Below, one piece after another: positions 7,690 through 17,031 of a stretch of 36,168 nucleotides of DNA. Under the pieces are notes generated by a model. It was given only the letters and a program-made list of their open reading frames with translations, ran no database searches and was not told where the DNA came from. The first letter of the stretch is position 1; the number at the start of each line of letters is the position of its first letter. The stretch lies in assembly GCF_007097395.1 (NCBI RefSeq), contig NZ_VKDC01000048.1, positions 1 to 36,168 on the forward strand. The letters run 5' to 3'. This DNA comes from Fulvivirga sp. M361 (GTDB lineage: Bacteria > Bacteroidota > Bacteroidia > Cytophagales > Cyclobacteriaceae). The position numbers were made by a program, and so were the translations under genes.

Positions 7690-9759
7690 TTATTTCCAAT
7701 AGCCGAATAATTTTTTTATAGCTTCTGTTAATTTTTCTGCTGATGGGAGCATGGTTTGCTCTAATACAGTGTTAAGGGGTATGGCCGGTAGACTTTCCGA
7801 ACCCACGGTAAGCACCGGGGCATCAAGGTATTTGAAGCAATTTTGCTGTATGGTTCCGGCCAGGCTCAGAGCAAAAGAATTACTTTTAGGCTCTTCAGTC
7901 AGTACAATGCACCGGTTGGTACGTTTGACAGATGCGAAAATGGTGGCTTCATCCAGCGGGTTTAACGTTCTTAAGTCAACGATCTCTACCTGACCTTTAA
8001 AGTTTTTGGAGGCATTTAGCGCCCAATGTACACCCATGCCATAGGTTATGATCGTCAGCGCTTCATCTGCGGACATGCTTTCATGGGAGGCTTGTTGTAC
8101 TACATTTGCCTTTCCAAGGGGTAAAATATAGTCTTCAGCCGGTTCATGCGTTTTTGCTGCATTAGTACCGGGCACTTTAGACCAGTACAGACCTTTGTGT
8201 TCGAATATTACGACCGGGTTAGGATCGTGATAAGCTGCTTTCATCAAGCCTTTGAGGTCAGCGCCGTTACTCGGATAAATTACTTTTACGCCACGAATAT
8301 TTGTGACTACAGACTCTACACTGGAGGAATGGTACGGGCCTCCGCTTCCATATGCTCCGATAGGAACACGTAAGATCATACTCACAGGCCATTTTCCGTT
8401 AGAAAGATAACAGGAACGGCTTACTTCTGTAAACAATTGATTCAAACCCGGCCAGATGTAGTCCGCAAACTGTACCTCTACGATCGGTTTTAAGCCGACA
8501 GCCGACATACCTACCGTGGACCCAATGATAAAAGCTTCCTGGATAGGTGTGTTAAAGACGCGGTCGTCCCCAAATTTTTGGGCCAGCGTAGCCGCCTCAC
8601 GGAAAACGCCCCCTAGTCTTGCGCCGACATCTTGTCCATACAGCAGACATTCTTTGTTTTGCATCAATTCTTCGACAGCATGTAAGGCACAGTCTACCAT
8701 TACCGTCTTTTCGGCCCCTTTCGGGGTGCGCTGCCCATGTTCTTCTGTAATTGGAGTAGGAGCATAATCATGGGTAAACAGGTCTTCCGGTGTTGGTTCA
8801 GGTGCGTCCAACGCTCTTTCGTAGTCGGCTTTTACCTTATTTTGTGCCTGCTTTTCGATCTTTTCGAGCTCCTTTTCGCTAAAGCCGGCATCCAGCATTT
8901 GATAACGGGTAATAGGATAAGGGTCTCGTAATTTTTGTTCTTCCAGGTCGTCACGGTACCACTCCATACGCACACCTGAGGTATGATGGTTCAGCAAAGG
9001 AACTTTGGCGTGCACCAGGAAAGGGCGGCGTTCGGTACGAATGGTGTGGATGACATCATTCAACGTATGATAGCTTTCTGTGAAGTCCGTGCCATCCATG
9101 CTGATGGCTTCGAGTCCTTTGAACCCCTGAGCATATTCATAGGCATCCTGCGCACGTATTTCTTCTGCATTGGCAGAGATGTCCCACTCATTGTCCTGTA
9201 CCAAATATAAGATGGGAAGTTGCTTTAAAGCAGCCATTTGAAAGGCTTCAGCCACTTCACCTTCTGTAATACAGGCATCACCTAATGAACACACTACCAG
9301 GGGTAGTGGGTTAGCGTGGTCCCCGAACATCTTTTCCCTGTACTGTAATCCCATAGCGGCGCCGGTAGCAGGAATGGCCTGCATCCCTGTAGCTGAGGAT
9401 TGGTGTGGTATTTTGGGTTTATCAGGATCATTTAAGCTAGGGTGAGCATAATAAGTACGGCCTCCGGAAAACGGATCGTCCCTTTTAGCTAAAAGTTGTA
9501 GCATCAGGTCATAAGGCTCCATGCCTATCCCCAATAACATAGCGTCGTCCCGGTAATAGGGATAGAGCAGGTCCTGGGGCAGTAATTGCATGGAAGCGGC
9601 CAGTTGGATCACTTCATGACCTCTGGCCGTAGCGTGAACATATTTTGAGACCACTTTAAAATTTTCCTCGTACAGCTCCGCCAGAGATTTGGCCATACAA
9701 AGTTTCAGAAAAGCCTCTTTGAATAGTTTCTTTTGAATGGATCCTGATAATGTAATCAT
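7690..9759 (-). CDS. Branched-chain 2-oxo acid dehydrogenase E1, alpha and beta subunits fused
   Basis: Thiamine-diphosphate-dependent E1 that decarboxylates 2-oxo acids (probably those from Leu/Ile/Val) and passes the acyl group to E2. Residues 1-330 are the alpha part: YYRDD (68-72), HQSSATGMQAIPATGAAMG, and the thiamine-diphosphate motif GDACITEGE (from 160) ending at QDN (188-190), where many relatives have GDG..NN. Residues 350-689 are the beta part: LYGQDVGARLGGVFREAATL, PIQEAFIIGSTVGMSAVGLKPIVEVQFADY and GAYGSGGPYHSSSVES. Elsewhere these are two proteins; one chain of about 690 residues is common in Bacteroidota. It follows the E2 gene by 27 bases in the same operon. Substrate specificity (branched-chain rather than pyruvate) is inferred from the fused architecture and the Lrp-type regulator next door. 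No E3 gene is in the window. Confidence 0.9.
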   Translation of the reverse strand: MITLSGSIQKKLFKEAFLKLCMAKSLAELYEENFKVVSKYVHATARGHEVIQLAASMQLLPQDLLYPYYRDDAMLLGIGMEPYDLMLQLLAKRDDPFSGGRTYYAHPSLNDPDKPKIPHQSSATGMQAIPATGAAMGLQYREKMFGDHANPLPLVVCSLGDACITEGEVAEAFQMAALKQLPILYLVQDNEWDISANAEEIRAQDAYEYAQGFKGLEAISMDGTDFTESYHTLNDVIHTIRTERRPFLVHAKVPLLNHHTSGVRMEWYRDDLEEQKLRDPYPITRYQMLDAGFSEKELEKIEKQAQNKVKADYERALDAPEPTPEDLFTHDYAPTPITEEHGQRTPKGAEKTVMVDCALHAVEELMQNKECLLYGQDVGARLGGVFREAATLAQKFGDDRVFNTPIQEAFIIGSTVGMSAVGLKPIVEVQFADYIWPGLNQLFTEVSRSCYLSNGKWPVSMILRVPIGAYGSGGPYHSSSVESVVTNIRGVKVIYPSNGADLKGLMKAAYHDPNPVVIFEHKGLYWSKVPGTNAAKTHEPAEDYILPLGKANVVQQASHESMSADEALTIITYGMGVHWALNASKNFKGQVEIVDLRTLNPLDEATIFASVKRTNRCIVLTEEPKSNSFALSLAGTIQQNCFKYLDAPVLTVGSESLPAIPLNTVLEQTMLPSAEKLTEAIKKLFGYWK

Positions 9760-9786
9760 ACTATTTGTCTTTTAACAGCCAGGTTG

Positions 9787-11094
9787 CTAAATGTCTTGAT
9801 TGTCGTCAAATGCTTCCAGAAAGTCACCAACTCTTGCCAGGAATGAGCCCCCCAGAAAGCCATCGACTATTCTGTGGTCATAAGAGAGGGAGAGGTACAT
9901 CATATGCCGGATAGCAATCGTATCTCCCTGCTCTGTTTCTATCACTACCGGCCTCTTTTTGATCATGCCGGTGGCCATTATCGCTACTTCCGGTTGATTG
10001 ATAATAGGAGTACCCATCAGGTTCCGGAACGTACCGACATTACTTAGCGTAAAAGTACCTCCGGAAATATCCTCAGGAGACAACTTGTTGTTGCGGGCTT
10101 TGTTCACCAATTGGTTGACCTGGTGTGTAAGGCCTAATAGATTTTTGCCTTTAGCATCTTTTACCACCGGTACAATCAGGTTACCGTTGGGCAATGCGGT
10201 AGCGATACCGATGTTGATGTCTTTTTTTACCACAATCTGTTTGCCGGAAACAGAAGCATTGATTTGCGGAAATTCTTTGATGGCTTTCACAATGGCTTCC
10301 ACAAAAATGGGGGTAAAGGTGATCTTCTGTCCGTGTTTGGTCTGGAAGCTGTTTTTGATACGCTCTCTCCATTGGACAATGCGTGTCATGTCCACTTCCA
10401 CAAATGAAGAAACATGAGGTGAAGTACGCTTGGACATGACCATATGATCGGCGATCATGCTTCTCATCCTGTCCATTTCGATGATCTCAGTATTCCCCGA
10501 AGCTTCAGGAGCACTATTTTGTTCAGGTAAAGCTGCCACCACTTCCTTTGAAGGACGGATAACCTCAACGGGTTTATCCCTTTGCTTCAGGAAGCCCAAT
10601 ACATCATTTTTGGTGATCCTGCCGTCAGGACCGGTTCCTTTGATGCGGTCAAGTTCAGCAGTCGCTATCCCTTCTTTTTGAATAATGTTTCTGACTAAGG
10701 GTGAAAGTGTTCGTCCGTTTGCCTCCCTTGGAGGAACTTCTAAAACGGTATGACCATTGCCATTAATGGCTTCTTTGTGTGCCGGGGGCTCCGGGGTTTC
10801 TGCCTCTGAATGATCATTGTTTTGCCGGGGTATTGATGTAGGTCCGGCCTTGCCATCAGGCGTAATCCGTGCGATGACCTGCCCGACCTTTACCACTTCG
10901 TTTTCCTGGTACAGTATCTCTGAAATTACTCCGGTGATGGGGGAGGGTAACTCTGAATCTACCTTGTCCGTAGCCACCTCTAAGACGGTTTCATCCTCCT
11001 CTATTTTTTCACCCACTTGCTTTACCCAACTCAGGATGGTGGCTTCTGTGATACTTTCCCCCATCTTTGGCAAGACCAAATCAAAATTATCCAT
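9787..11094 (-). CDS. Dihydrolipoamide acyltransferase, E2 component of a 2-oxo acid dehydrogenase complex
   Basis: The core enzyme that transfers the acyl group from lipoyl-lysine to CoA. Domains in order: one lipoyl domain (about 3-78) with lipoylated Lys44 in VATDKVDSE; a Pro/Glu-rich linker; a peripheral-subunit-binding domain (about 129-169, LSPLVRNIIQKEG..GRITKNDV) that docks E1 or E3; a second linker; and the catalytic domain (about 205-435), ending with SYDHRIVDG, where His407 and Asp411 are the active-site pair. At 435 residues with one lipoyl domain it is typical of branched-chain E2 or OdhB-type enzymes. It is the first gene of the operon and is read before E1. The promoter should lie in the AT-rich 220-base gap shared with the divergent Lrp-family gene, which suggests control by that regulator and its amino-acid effector. 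Confidence 0.92.
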   Translation of the reverse strand: MDNFDLVLPKMGESITEATILSWVKQVGEKIEEDETVLEVATDKVDSELPSPITGVISEILYQENEVVKVGQVIARITPDGKAGPTSIPRQNNDHSEAETPEPPAHKEAINGNGHTVLEVPPREANGRTLSPLVRNIIQKEGIATAELDRIKGTGPDGRITKNDVLGFLKQRDKPVEVIRPSKEVVAALPEQNSAPEASGNTEIIEMDRMRSMIADHMVMSKRTSPHVSSFVEVDMTRIVQWRERIKNSFQTKHGQKITFTPIFVEAIVKAIKEFPQINASVSGKQIVVKKDINIGIATALPNGNLIVPVVKDAKGKNLLGLTHQVNQLVNKARNNKLSPEDISGGTFTLSNVGTFRNLMGTPIINQPEVAIMATGMIKKRPVVIETEQGDTIAIRHMMYLSLSYDHRIVDGFLGGSFLARVGDFLEAFDDNQDI

Positions 11095-11314
11095 TGTTAA
11101 TACATTTATTCTATAAAATTAACCATATATATAGTCCTATTCTATTCATGATAATAATTAAGATAATTCATCTATAATTATTTGATTTTATATTCTTTTA
11201 TTCTTTATTTGAGCCTCGTTCTACCGCTTTTTAGAGGATTATTCTAGTGATTCAATTGAATGACAGGAATGACTTTACAATAAGAATAGAAAGAGGAGCT
11301 AAACCACTTAAATC
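11095..11314. promoter_or_regulatory. AT-rich divergent intergenic region between E2 and the Lrp-type regulator
   Basis: The 220 bases between the leftward E2 gene and the rightward regulator gene must hold both promoters. The left two thirds are strongly AT-rich (for example 11120-11210), as expected for Lrp-type binding. I could not find a clean TTTG-N19-21-TAnnTTTG promoter on either strand, so no boxes are called. A purine-rich stretch AAAGAGGAG at about 11291-11299 precedes the regulator start. Confidence 0.45.
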
Positions 11315-11794
11315 ATGGATGTGAAAAAACCGGACGATATAGATTGGGGTATCTTAAGGCTGTTAGAGCAGAATGCACGGATTACGGTCAAAGAAATGTC
11401 ACAGAAGTTGAACCTTTCCACCACGCCCATTTTTGAAAGGATCAAACGCCTGGAAAAAAGCGGCATTATCGATCATTATACTACTGCCATTAACTATGAA
11501 AAGCTCGGAATAAAACTTACGGCGTTTGCTCATATCTCTTTTAAGGACCATACCAAAGACCTGATCGAAGCATTTGAACAAAGGATAGTAGGTTTACCTG
11601 AAGTGCAGGAATGTCATTATGTGACAGGAAGCTGCGACTTCATTGTAAAAGTGCTGGTCAGGGACATTGAGAAGTACCAGGAGTTTGTAACACAAAAACT
11701 ATTCGGTGTACCCAATATTGCCCGCATTGAGTCTTTCCTCTCATTGACCGTCAAAAGGAAACCAGGGGTGAGTGTGTCACTGATGAGAGGTTGA
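11315..11794 (+). CDS. Lrp/AsnC-family transcriptional regulator
   Basis: A 159-residue DNA-binding feast/famine regulator. Residues 7-60 form the winged helix-turn-helix (DWGILRLLEQNARITVKEMS, then LNLSTTPIFERIKRLEKSGII). Residues 70-150 are the RAM/ligand domain (VGLPEVQECHYVTGSCDFIVKV, with the conserved G-x-x-D turn). The length is the family norm. It is transcribed away from the E2-E1 operon. In other bacteria Lrp-like BkdR proteins activate branched-chain oxo acid dehydrogenase operons, so control of that operon in response to a branched-chain amino acid is the natural reading. That role is inferred from position. Confidence 0.9.
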   Translation: MDVKKPDDIDWGILRLLEQNARITVKEMSQKLNLSTTPIFERIKRLEKSGIIDHYTTAINYEKLGIKLTAFAHISFKDHTKDLIEAFEQRIVGLPEVQECHYVTGSCDFIVKVLVRDIEKYQEFVTQKLFGVPNIARIESFLSLTVKRKPGVSVSLMRG

Positions 11795-11859
11795 GAGGGT
11801 TTAGGCTGTTTCCCGGATCAATGCCTGAAAACACCGGGAATTGGAATGTAACAGAAATA

Positions 11860-11890
11860 AAAAGAGACCACTCTTTCGAGGGCCTCTTTT
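11860..11890. terminator. Bidirectional terminator between convergent genes
   Basis: Arms AAAAGAGACC (11860-11869) and GGCCTCTTTT (11881-11890) pair over 10 bp with one mismatch around an 11-base loop. A-rich sequence on the left and T-rich on the right allow termination in both directions. It lies between the rightward Lrp-type gene and the leftward receptor gene, which converge here. Confidence 0.75.
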
Positions 11891-11942
11891 GACGCTTTGA
11901 CCCGGACCTTAAAGCATAATACGGGTTTAATACAGTTTATGG

Positions 11943-14861
11943 CTAGAATCTAAAGTTAGCTCCTATTTTTAACGTTGTTCCGTTGAAACCGAATTGATTT
12001 ACTTCCCATGGGTACCTGAAACGTCCCCCCAGGTCGGTAACAACGTCGCCTTTGGTGTCGATCTCGTCAGGGTAAACATCCAACAGGTTATTTGCTGTGA
12101 AGTTTACGGAAAACCGGTCGTTGATATCATAATTGATAAGCAGGTCTGTAATCACTTTTCCGGCAAATGTCTGGTCAAGGGCCGGATCATCGGCATGGTC
12201 CCAGGTTACTTCTCCGAAATAGGTATTATTGAGGGTAACACCTATTTTGCCCATGGTAAGCGCCATGCCTAAGAGTGTTTTGAAATTTGGCCTGGCAGTA
12301 GTTACCCTGGATTGTTCTTTTCTATTGAAGATATCATATCCCTGTTCACCGATCGCTCCCGGAGCATCGATAGAACCTTCAATGGATGTTTCATTGAAAT
12401 TGGTAGAGGACGTTATATTCAATGTCCCTGTGGCCCCAATGGGTATCCCGGTATAGTCGAGTATGATGTCTGCACCTTGTGTTCTGGTGTCGAGTGCGTT
12501 AACAAAAAATTTAATACTTGTTACGTCATTGTCTATCAGTATTTGTTCCACCACATTGACCGTAGTGGTGTCTGCATCGCTTCCTATTTCACCCGTGAAA
12601 AGGACCCGATCATCTATGCTGATGTTATAATAATCAGCAGTGATGGATAGGTTGGGAGTGATCTTATAAGTTACTCCTGCTGAAAAATTCAATGAGGTTT
12701 CTGCATCCAGTTCGGGGACACCCAGGGCACGGATGACCGGGCTTACATTATTAAATGTACCCTGGTTAGATATGGTGCCGGCAGACACCAGCGTTTGCAC
12801 ATTGCTTAAATAGATCTGATGTAATGAAGGTGCGCGAAACCCTGTGCTGACCGAAGCTCTTACAGCTCCATTACCACTGGCAAATAATTGTCTGGCATTT
12901 ATCTTCCATGAAAAATTACTCCCGAAGTCAGAATAATTTTCAAAACGTACAGCGCCACCTACTAGGAAATTATCGGTAGCATCAAAATCAAGACCGGCAT
13001 ATACTCCCACATTGCTTCTGTTTTCTTCCAGAGCGTTAGAGGGCTGTAAACCGGGAAAAGACTGTGCTCCCCCGTCAACATAAGACTCAGGCTGCCCGGC
13101 GGTGACCTCAAATACTTCGCTTCGGATCTCAGACCCAAAGTATATGCTAACGTCATTCATTTTCCTTGAAATGTCAATATTGCCCAAAAGGGTGCTGAAC
13201 CTGTACGCTCCTGCATCAAATTCCGTAGGGCTGGCTGCTCCCAGGGAGGGGTTGATCGTATTGCCTATGGTGTAGTCTACATCATTGGTTCCGGAGGTAA
13301 GGCTTACATCGGTATTCCAGCCGCCAAACTTGTATTTATTTCCAATGGTAAAAGTGTAATCGTTGATCCTTGTTTCAAACGTAGGCTGAAACCCGTTATA
13401 GGTTCCTCCTTCAGGGGTCAATAGGCCGAAATCATCGGTGATCCAGTAAGGAGGCCTGTACAATGCGAATGACTTACCATCTCTGAAGGTATAACCTCCA
13501 AAAACATAGAGCTTGCCTGCATCTCCGGCATAAGAGTGGCCGAAGTTGGCGTATAATGTGGCTTTGTCATATTCCGGTTGGCCGACGATCATACCCAGGT
13601 CAGGATTTTGCTGTATAAAAGGGTCCGAGCCGTCCTGACCAAAAAGTGCATCACTGCCGGGTTCTCCGGCCCGGTTCGTATAATCCTGGTGATAGAAATT
13701 CCCAGTCAGATTGAGGTACCCTTTTTGGCCTATTTTAAAGCCTTTATTGACAGCAGCGTCATAGGTGAAACCGTCTCCTTGCGTAGTGACTCCTGATGAA
13801 AGCGAAGCTTCTCCGGTCACACGCTCTTTTAAAATAATGTTGATCACACCGGCAATGGCATCCGAACCATATTGTGCCGCTGCCCCATCTCTAAGTACTT
13901 CCACCCGTTCTATAGATGCCGTGGGAATACTTTTCAGGTCAGTACCTACTTCTCCTTTTCCGGGTGTATCGTTTACATAGACCAGGGCGCTCTGATTTTT
14001 TCTTTTGCCATTGATCAATACCAGGGTTCTCGAAGGCCCCAGGTTGCGCAGTTCCGAGGGATCAAAGTGAGCCGTAGCATCGGAAATGGTTTGGTTGGAA
14101 GCGTTGAATGAAGGAATGCGGTAGTTAATGATCTGTTCCAGGTTAGTCTGACCACTTTGCGTCATACTACCGGCATCAATATTATCGATAGGGACCGGAG
14201 ACTCAATAACACTTCGGGGTTCTCCACGTGACCCTACAAATACCAGGGACCGTAATGTTGAGATATCTTCCTCCAGCGCTATAGACAGGTTTCCGCTGGC
14301 AGAAACTTCCATAGTTTTAAAGCCCAGGTAAGAGATCACCAATATGGCGCCTGGGTCAACATCCAGTATGAAACTACCATTCGCATCAGTGGTGGTACCC
14401 AGGGTAGTTCCTTTGATCAATACAGAAGCGCCTACAATCGGCGCTCCCGTATCTTTCTCTCTTACTTGTCCTGTAATCTCCTGTTTTACTTTTGCCGGTA
14501 TTTTGGCTTTCCTGATAACGATGGTACGATCTTCTATTTCATACTCCAGGCCATAGGAAATGATGAGTTTATCCAGTACTTCCTCCACGCTTGCCTGTTT
14601 CACATTAATACTGAAAGCAGGTATGTTTTCAAAGATCTTGCTTTGGTAAACAAAGTTAAATTCACTTTGCTTCCTGATCTCACGGATTATTTTCCGAAAG
14701 CTTTGGTTTTCAATAGAAAGGTCAAGCCTGGTTTCCTGTGAATACAGGGAACCTGCTGAGGCCTCAACAAGTACTAAGGTGAGTAGTACCAGGGTTATTT
14801 TCATAACGCGAATGGATTTGGATCCTGATTTTGTGCGTAACTTAGTAGAACAATGCAGCAT
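11943..14861 (-). CDS. TonB-dependent outer-membrane receptor with N-terminal STN domain
   Basis: Active-transport outer-membrane receptor that also signals. Order: signal sequence after Met20 (KITLVLLTLVLVEASAGSLYSQ); STN domain (about 45-118, LDLSIENQSFRKIIREI ... LEYEIEDRTIVIRK), which in FecA-like systems contacts the anti-sigma factor; a carboxypeptidase-regulatory-like repeat (128-198, ITGQVREKDTGAPIVGASV); plug (216-345, VEVLRDGAAAQYGSDAIAGVINI); and the beta-barrel to the terminal aromatic IGANFRF. The 972-residue length suits STN-bearing receptors. It follows the ECF sigma and FecR genes on the same strand, so its expression is probably controlled by that pair. No SusD-like partner is present, which argues against a standard glycan (Sus) system. 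The substrate is unknown; the GAAAQYGSDAIAGVIN plug style is also seen in receptors for siderophores, vitamins and other small molecules. Confidence 0.92.
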   Translation of the reverse strand: MLHCSTKLRTKSGSKSIRVMKITLVLLTLVLVEASAGSLYSQETRLDLSIENQSFRKIIREIRKQSEFNFVYQSKIFENIPAFSINVKQASVEEVLDKLIISYGLEYEIEDRTIVIRKAKIPAKVKQEITGQVREKDTGAPIVGASVLIKGTTLGTTTDANGSFILDVDPGAILVISYLGFKTMEVSASGNLSIALEEDISTLRSLVFVGSRGEPRSVIESPVPIDNIDAGSMTQSGQTNLEQIINYRIPSFNASNQTISDATAHFDPSELRNLGPSRTLVLINGKRKNQSALVYVNDTPGKGEVGTDLKSIPTASIERVEVLRDGAAAQYGSDAIAGVINIILKERVTGEASLSSGVTTQGDGFTYDAAVNKGFKIGQKGYLNLTGNFYHQDYTNRAGEPGSDALFGQDGSDPFIQQNPDLGMIVGQPEYDKATLYANFGHSYAGDAGKLYVFGGYTFRDGKSFALYRPPYWITDDFGLLTPEGGTYNGFQPTFETRINDYTFTIGNKYKFGGWNTDVSLTSGTNDVDYTIGNTINPSLGAASPTEFDAGAYRFSTLLGNIDISRKMNDVSIYFGSEIRSEVFEVTAGQPESYVDGGAQSFPGLQPSNALEENRSNVGVYAGLDFDATDNFLVGGAVRFENYSDFGSNFSWKINARQLFASGNGAVRASVSTGFRAPSLHQIYLSNVQTLVSAGTISNQGTFNNVSPVIRALGVPELDAETSLNFSAGVTYKITPNLSITADYYNISIDDRVLFTGEIGSDADTTTVNVVEQILIDNDVTSIKFFVNALDTRTQGADIILDYTGIPIGATGTLNITSSTNFNETSIEGSIDAPGAIGEQGYDIFNRKEQSRVTTARPNFKTLLGMALTMGKIGVTLNNTYFGEVTWDHADDPALDQTFAGKVITDLLINYDINDRFSVNFTANNLLDVYPDEIDTKGDVVTDLGGRFRYPWEVNQFGFNGTTLKIGANFRF

Positions 14862-14897
14862 ATGTTTCTCATTTTTAGGTTGAACATGTGTTTGAAA

Positions 14898-14917
14898 GGG
14901 GGTGTTGCAGCACTCCC
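14898..14917 (-). terminator. Hairpin between the FecR gene and the receptor gene
   Basis: GGGGGTGT (14898-14905) and GCACTCCC (14910-14917) pair over 8 bp, with two G-T pairs on the + strand, around the loop TGCA. Read leftward it follows the FecR stop by 20 bases and is followed by TTTC, so it may terminate or attenuate the sigma-FecR transcript before the receptor gene. It could separate receptor expression from its regulators. Confidence 0.45.
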
Positions 14918-14936
14918 TTCTTCATTTTTATATCAT

Positions 14937-16082
14937 TTATTTTACTATTATCGTCCGGTTTTTTATTTCAAATTTTACCACCTCGGTTTTCTCAATAAGC
15001 TTCAAAACGCTTCCAATATTTTCATAGCGCTCAATTTCTCCCGTAAGCCTGACTTTGCTTACCTCCGTATTTTCAAAGAATACATCCACATCATACCAGC
15101 GCGCGAGGGTAGACATGATTTCACCCAGGTCCTGATGATCGAATACAAACAGGTCTTCTACCCAACCCATGTGCGACTCAATATCCACAACTTGTTTGCT
15201 GATCCCCCCGGTTAACTTGTTGAATAATGCCTGTTCTCCCGGGACCAGATAGGTGGTTTGATCGGCTATCGCATCATCTACTTTTACACTGCCTTCCATT
15301 AATGTGGTGGCAATGTTCTTTTCATCGTAAGAGGATATAGTGAACTGAGTTCCTAAAACAGAAACTACCTGGTCTTCCGTAATTACCTCGAAAGGTCGCT
15401 CAGGATCCTCTCTGACATCGAAAAAGGCTTCTCCTTTCAGCTGTACCCTTCTATTCTTTCTGCCAAAACTTACAGGGTATGTTAGTGTAGTTTCAGAGTT
15501 TAGTACTACCTGGGTACCGTCTGCCAGTAATAGGGCATATTTCCCACCTCTGGGCACCACCAATGTGTTTTTACGGTACAAGGCTTCACGACTATTGGAT
15601 TCGCTGTAGACCAGTTGTTCACCGTCTGAAGCTATAGAGACACTATCGTCCATTAGGTTAAGGGGATTTCCTTCCAATGCCACGGTACGGCCATCCGCCA
15701 TGATCAAAGTCGCTTTACTTGAACCGGGAACGATCCGGGATTGCTGCCGGACCGGTAGATCAGGTCTGGGGGGGCTGAGGGTGAAATACGTAGCCAGTGT
15801 TGCCAGGGCCAGGCTGACGGCTGCCGCATAATACCATTTGCGTTTGGCCTTTTTCCCGGGTTTGGTCTTTACTATTTGCCGGTTGATCTTTTTCCAGGCT
15901 TCTTCAGTAGATAAGGTTTGGGGAGGATGCTTTTGTTTATGATAAGCTACCACACGTTCATAATACTTCTTGTTCTCAGGATGCTTACCTATCCAGTCAG
16001 CCAGTTGCTGCTCTTCTGACTTGCTGATGGAAGAATGAATTTTCCTCCAAATGATCTCGATGTCTATGTCAATCTTTTCCAT
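14937..16082 (-). CDS. FecR-family anti-sigma factor
   Basis: A 381-residue inner-membrane regulator. The N-terminal cytoplasmic part (1-80) should bind the sigma factor. A single membrane segment is at about 83-102 (WYYAAAVSLALATLATYF). The periplasmic part has a FecR domain (about 165-265, LVVPRGGKYALLLADGTQVV ... FFDVREDPERPFEV) and a C-terminal DUF4974-type domain (about 305-380, LGEIMSTLARWYDVDVFFEN), which resembles an STN fold and meets the receptor's signalling domain. Known family model: substrate-loaded receptor signals to FecR, which releases the ECF sigma factor. It lies 132 bases after the sigma gene and before the receptor, the usual Bacteroidota order. Confidence 0.93.
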   Translation of the reverse strand: MEKIDIDIEIIWRKIHSSISKSEEQQLADWIGKHPENKKYYERVVAYHKQKHPPQTLSTEEAWKKINRQIVKTKPGKKAKRKWYYAAAVSLALATLATYFTLSPPRPDLPVRQQSRIVPGSSKATLIMADGRTVALEGNPLNLMDDSVSIASDGEQLVYSESNSREALYRKNTLVVPRGGKYALLLADGTQVVLNSETTLTYPVSFGRKNRRVQLKGEAFFDVREDPERPFEVITEDQVVSVLGTQFTISSYDEKNIATTLMEGSVKVDDAIADQTTYLVPGEQALFNKLTGGISKQVVDIESHMGWVEDLFVFDHQDLGEIMSTLARWYDVDVFFENTEVSKVRLTGEIERYENIGSVLKLIEKTEVVKFEIKNRTIIVK

Positions 16083-16214
16083 AAGGTTATTGTGATGACA
16101 ATTACCTATCGAAAACGGGTGACAAAAAATTCTAAAATCTTCTTAAAAAGTGTGGTTTTATTTTTTTAAGGAATGAAAAAACCATGCTTTCTACTGTAAA
16201 TCAGCTAAAAAAGA

Positions 16215-16790
16215 TTAAAAAGGTATGTTTAGGATAAGCAATAAAGTAAGGGCCTTATTCGAAATTCTCATTTCCATTTTGAGTTTAGACTTCCCTCGCT
16301 GTAGTTGTGTTTTAATTGTATTTTCGGAAATATTTAAGATCTCGGAGATCTCAGAGATTTTCTTATTTTGAGAATATTTTAATTGAATGATCTCACGGAC
16401 CTGCCTGGGTAGCTTTTGGATGGCCTCACGAAGTTGTTCTTCCAGGTTAAGATCAATGCGATTACTTTCAGTGTAGTAGTTGATCAACCCTTCAATAAAC
16501 AGTAAATCATTTTGGTCTCTTACCCGGATCTTTTTTAACCGGTTAAGGCAGCTGTTTTTTACACTGGCAAACAGGTAGGCATCCAGTGACAAGTTAATTT
16601 TTAACCGATCTGCTTTTTCCCATATACGGATAAAGGTACTTTGAACCACATCTTCGGCTTCCGTATGGTCCAGCAGATAAGAGTTGGCAAATCGCACAAG
16701 GGGGCCATAATATTCATTAAACACTGCGCAAAAGCAGGCTTCGTCACCTTTTTTGAGGTTACGGATCACTATGTTTTGATCTGTGGTCAA
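16215..16790 (-). CDS. ECF-type RNA polymerase sigma factor (FecI-like)
   Basis: A 191-residue extracytoplasmic-function sigma factor. Region 2 is at about 22-58 (FNEYYGPLVRFANSYL ... AEDVVQSTFIRIWEK). Region 4 is at about 125-175 (LPRQVREIIQLKYSQNKKIS, then ISEILNISENTIKTQLQRGK), with a clear helix-turn-helix. A hydrophobic C-terminal tail (ALTLLLILNIPF) follows region 4, as in many Bacteroidota members. It heads the sigma-FecR-receptor set and probably drives the receptor gene on induction. The 240 bases upstream are AT-rich next to the start and contain no Bacteroidota housekeeping promoter that I could recognise. Confidence 0.93.
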   Translation of the reverse strand: MTTDQNIVIRNLKKGDEACFCAVFNEYYGPLVRFANSYLLDHTEAEDVVQSTFIRIWEKADRLKINLSLDAYLFASVKNSCLNRLKKIRVRDQNDLLFIEGLINYYTESNRIDLNLEEQLREAIQKLPRQVREIIQLKYSQNKKISEISEILNISENTIKTQLQRGKSKLKMEMRISNKALTLLLILNIPF

Positions 16791-16964
16791 TAGGTTAAAG
16801 TTATTCTTAAATATAAATTTAAAATTTCTTAATTGTTAGCCAATTGTTATTTAGCACGGGCCTGTCATATGCAAGTCTATGCTGCATTACTTAATGAATG
16901 GATCGAATACCTATCACCTGAAGGACTTCATTACGCTGGTTTTCAGCGGTTAATTCATTAATTT

Positions 16965-16983
16965 CCTCTGGTTACTCCAGGGG
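16965..16983 (-). terminator. Weak hairpin after the paa operon
   Basis: CCTCTGG (16965-16971) and CCAGGGG (16977-16983) pair over 7 bp with one wobble or mismatch around a 5-base loop. It is 49 bases beyond the stop of the last leftward gene of the phenylacetate cluster. No U-tract follows, so its role as a terminator is uncertain. Confidence 0.3.
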
Positions 16984-17031
16984 TTAACAGCTGTCCCATG
17001 ACACGCCGGGCTTGTTCAAATAAATTTATGC

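Noticed and set aside
9998-10417. 139-residue open frame on the + strand
   Set aside because: It lies entirely antisense to the E2 catalytic domain, with low-complexity composition typical of a shadow frame.
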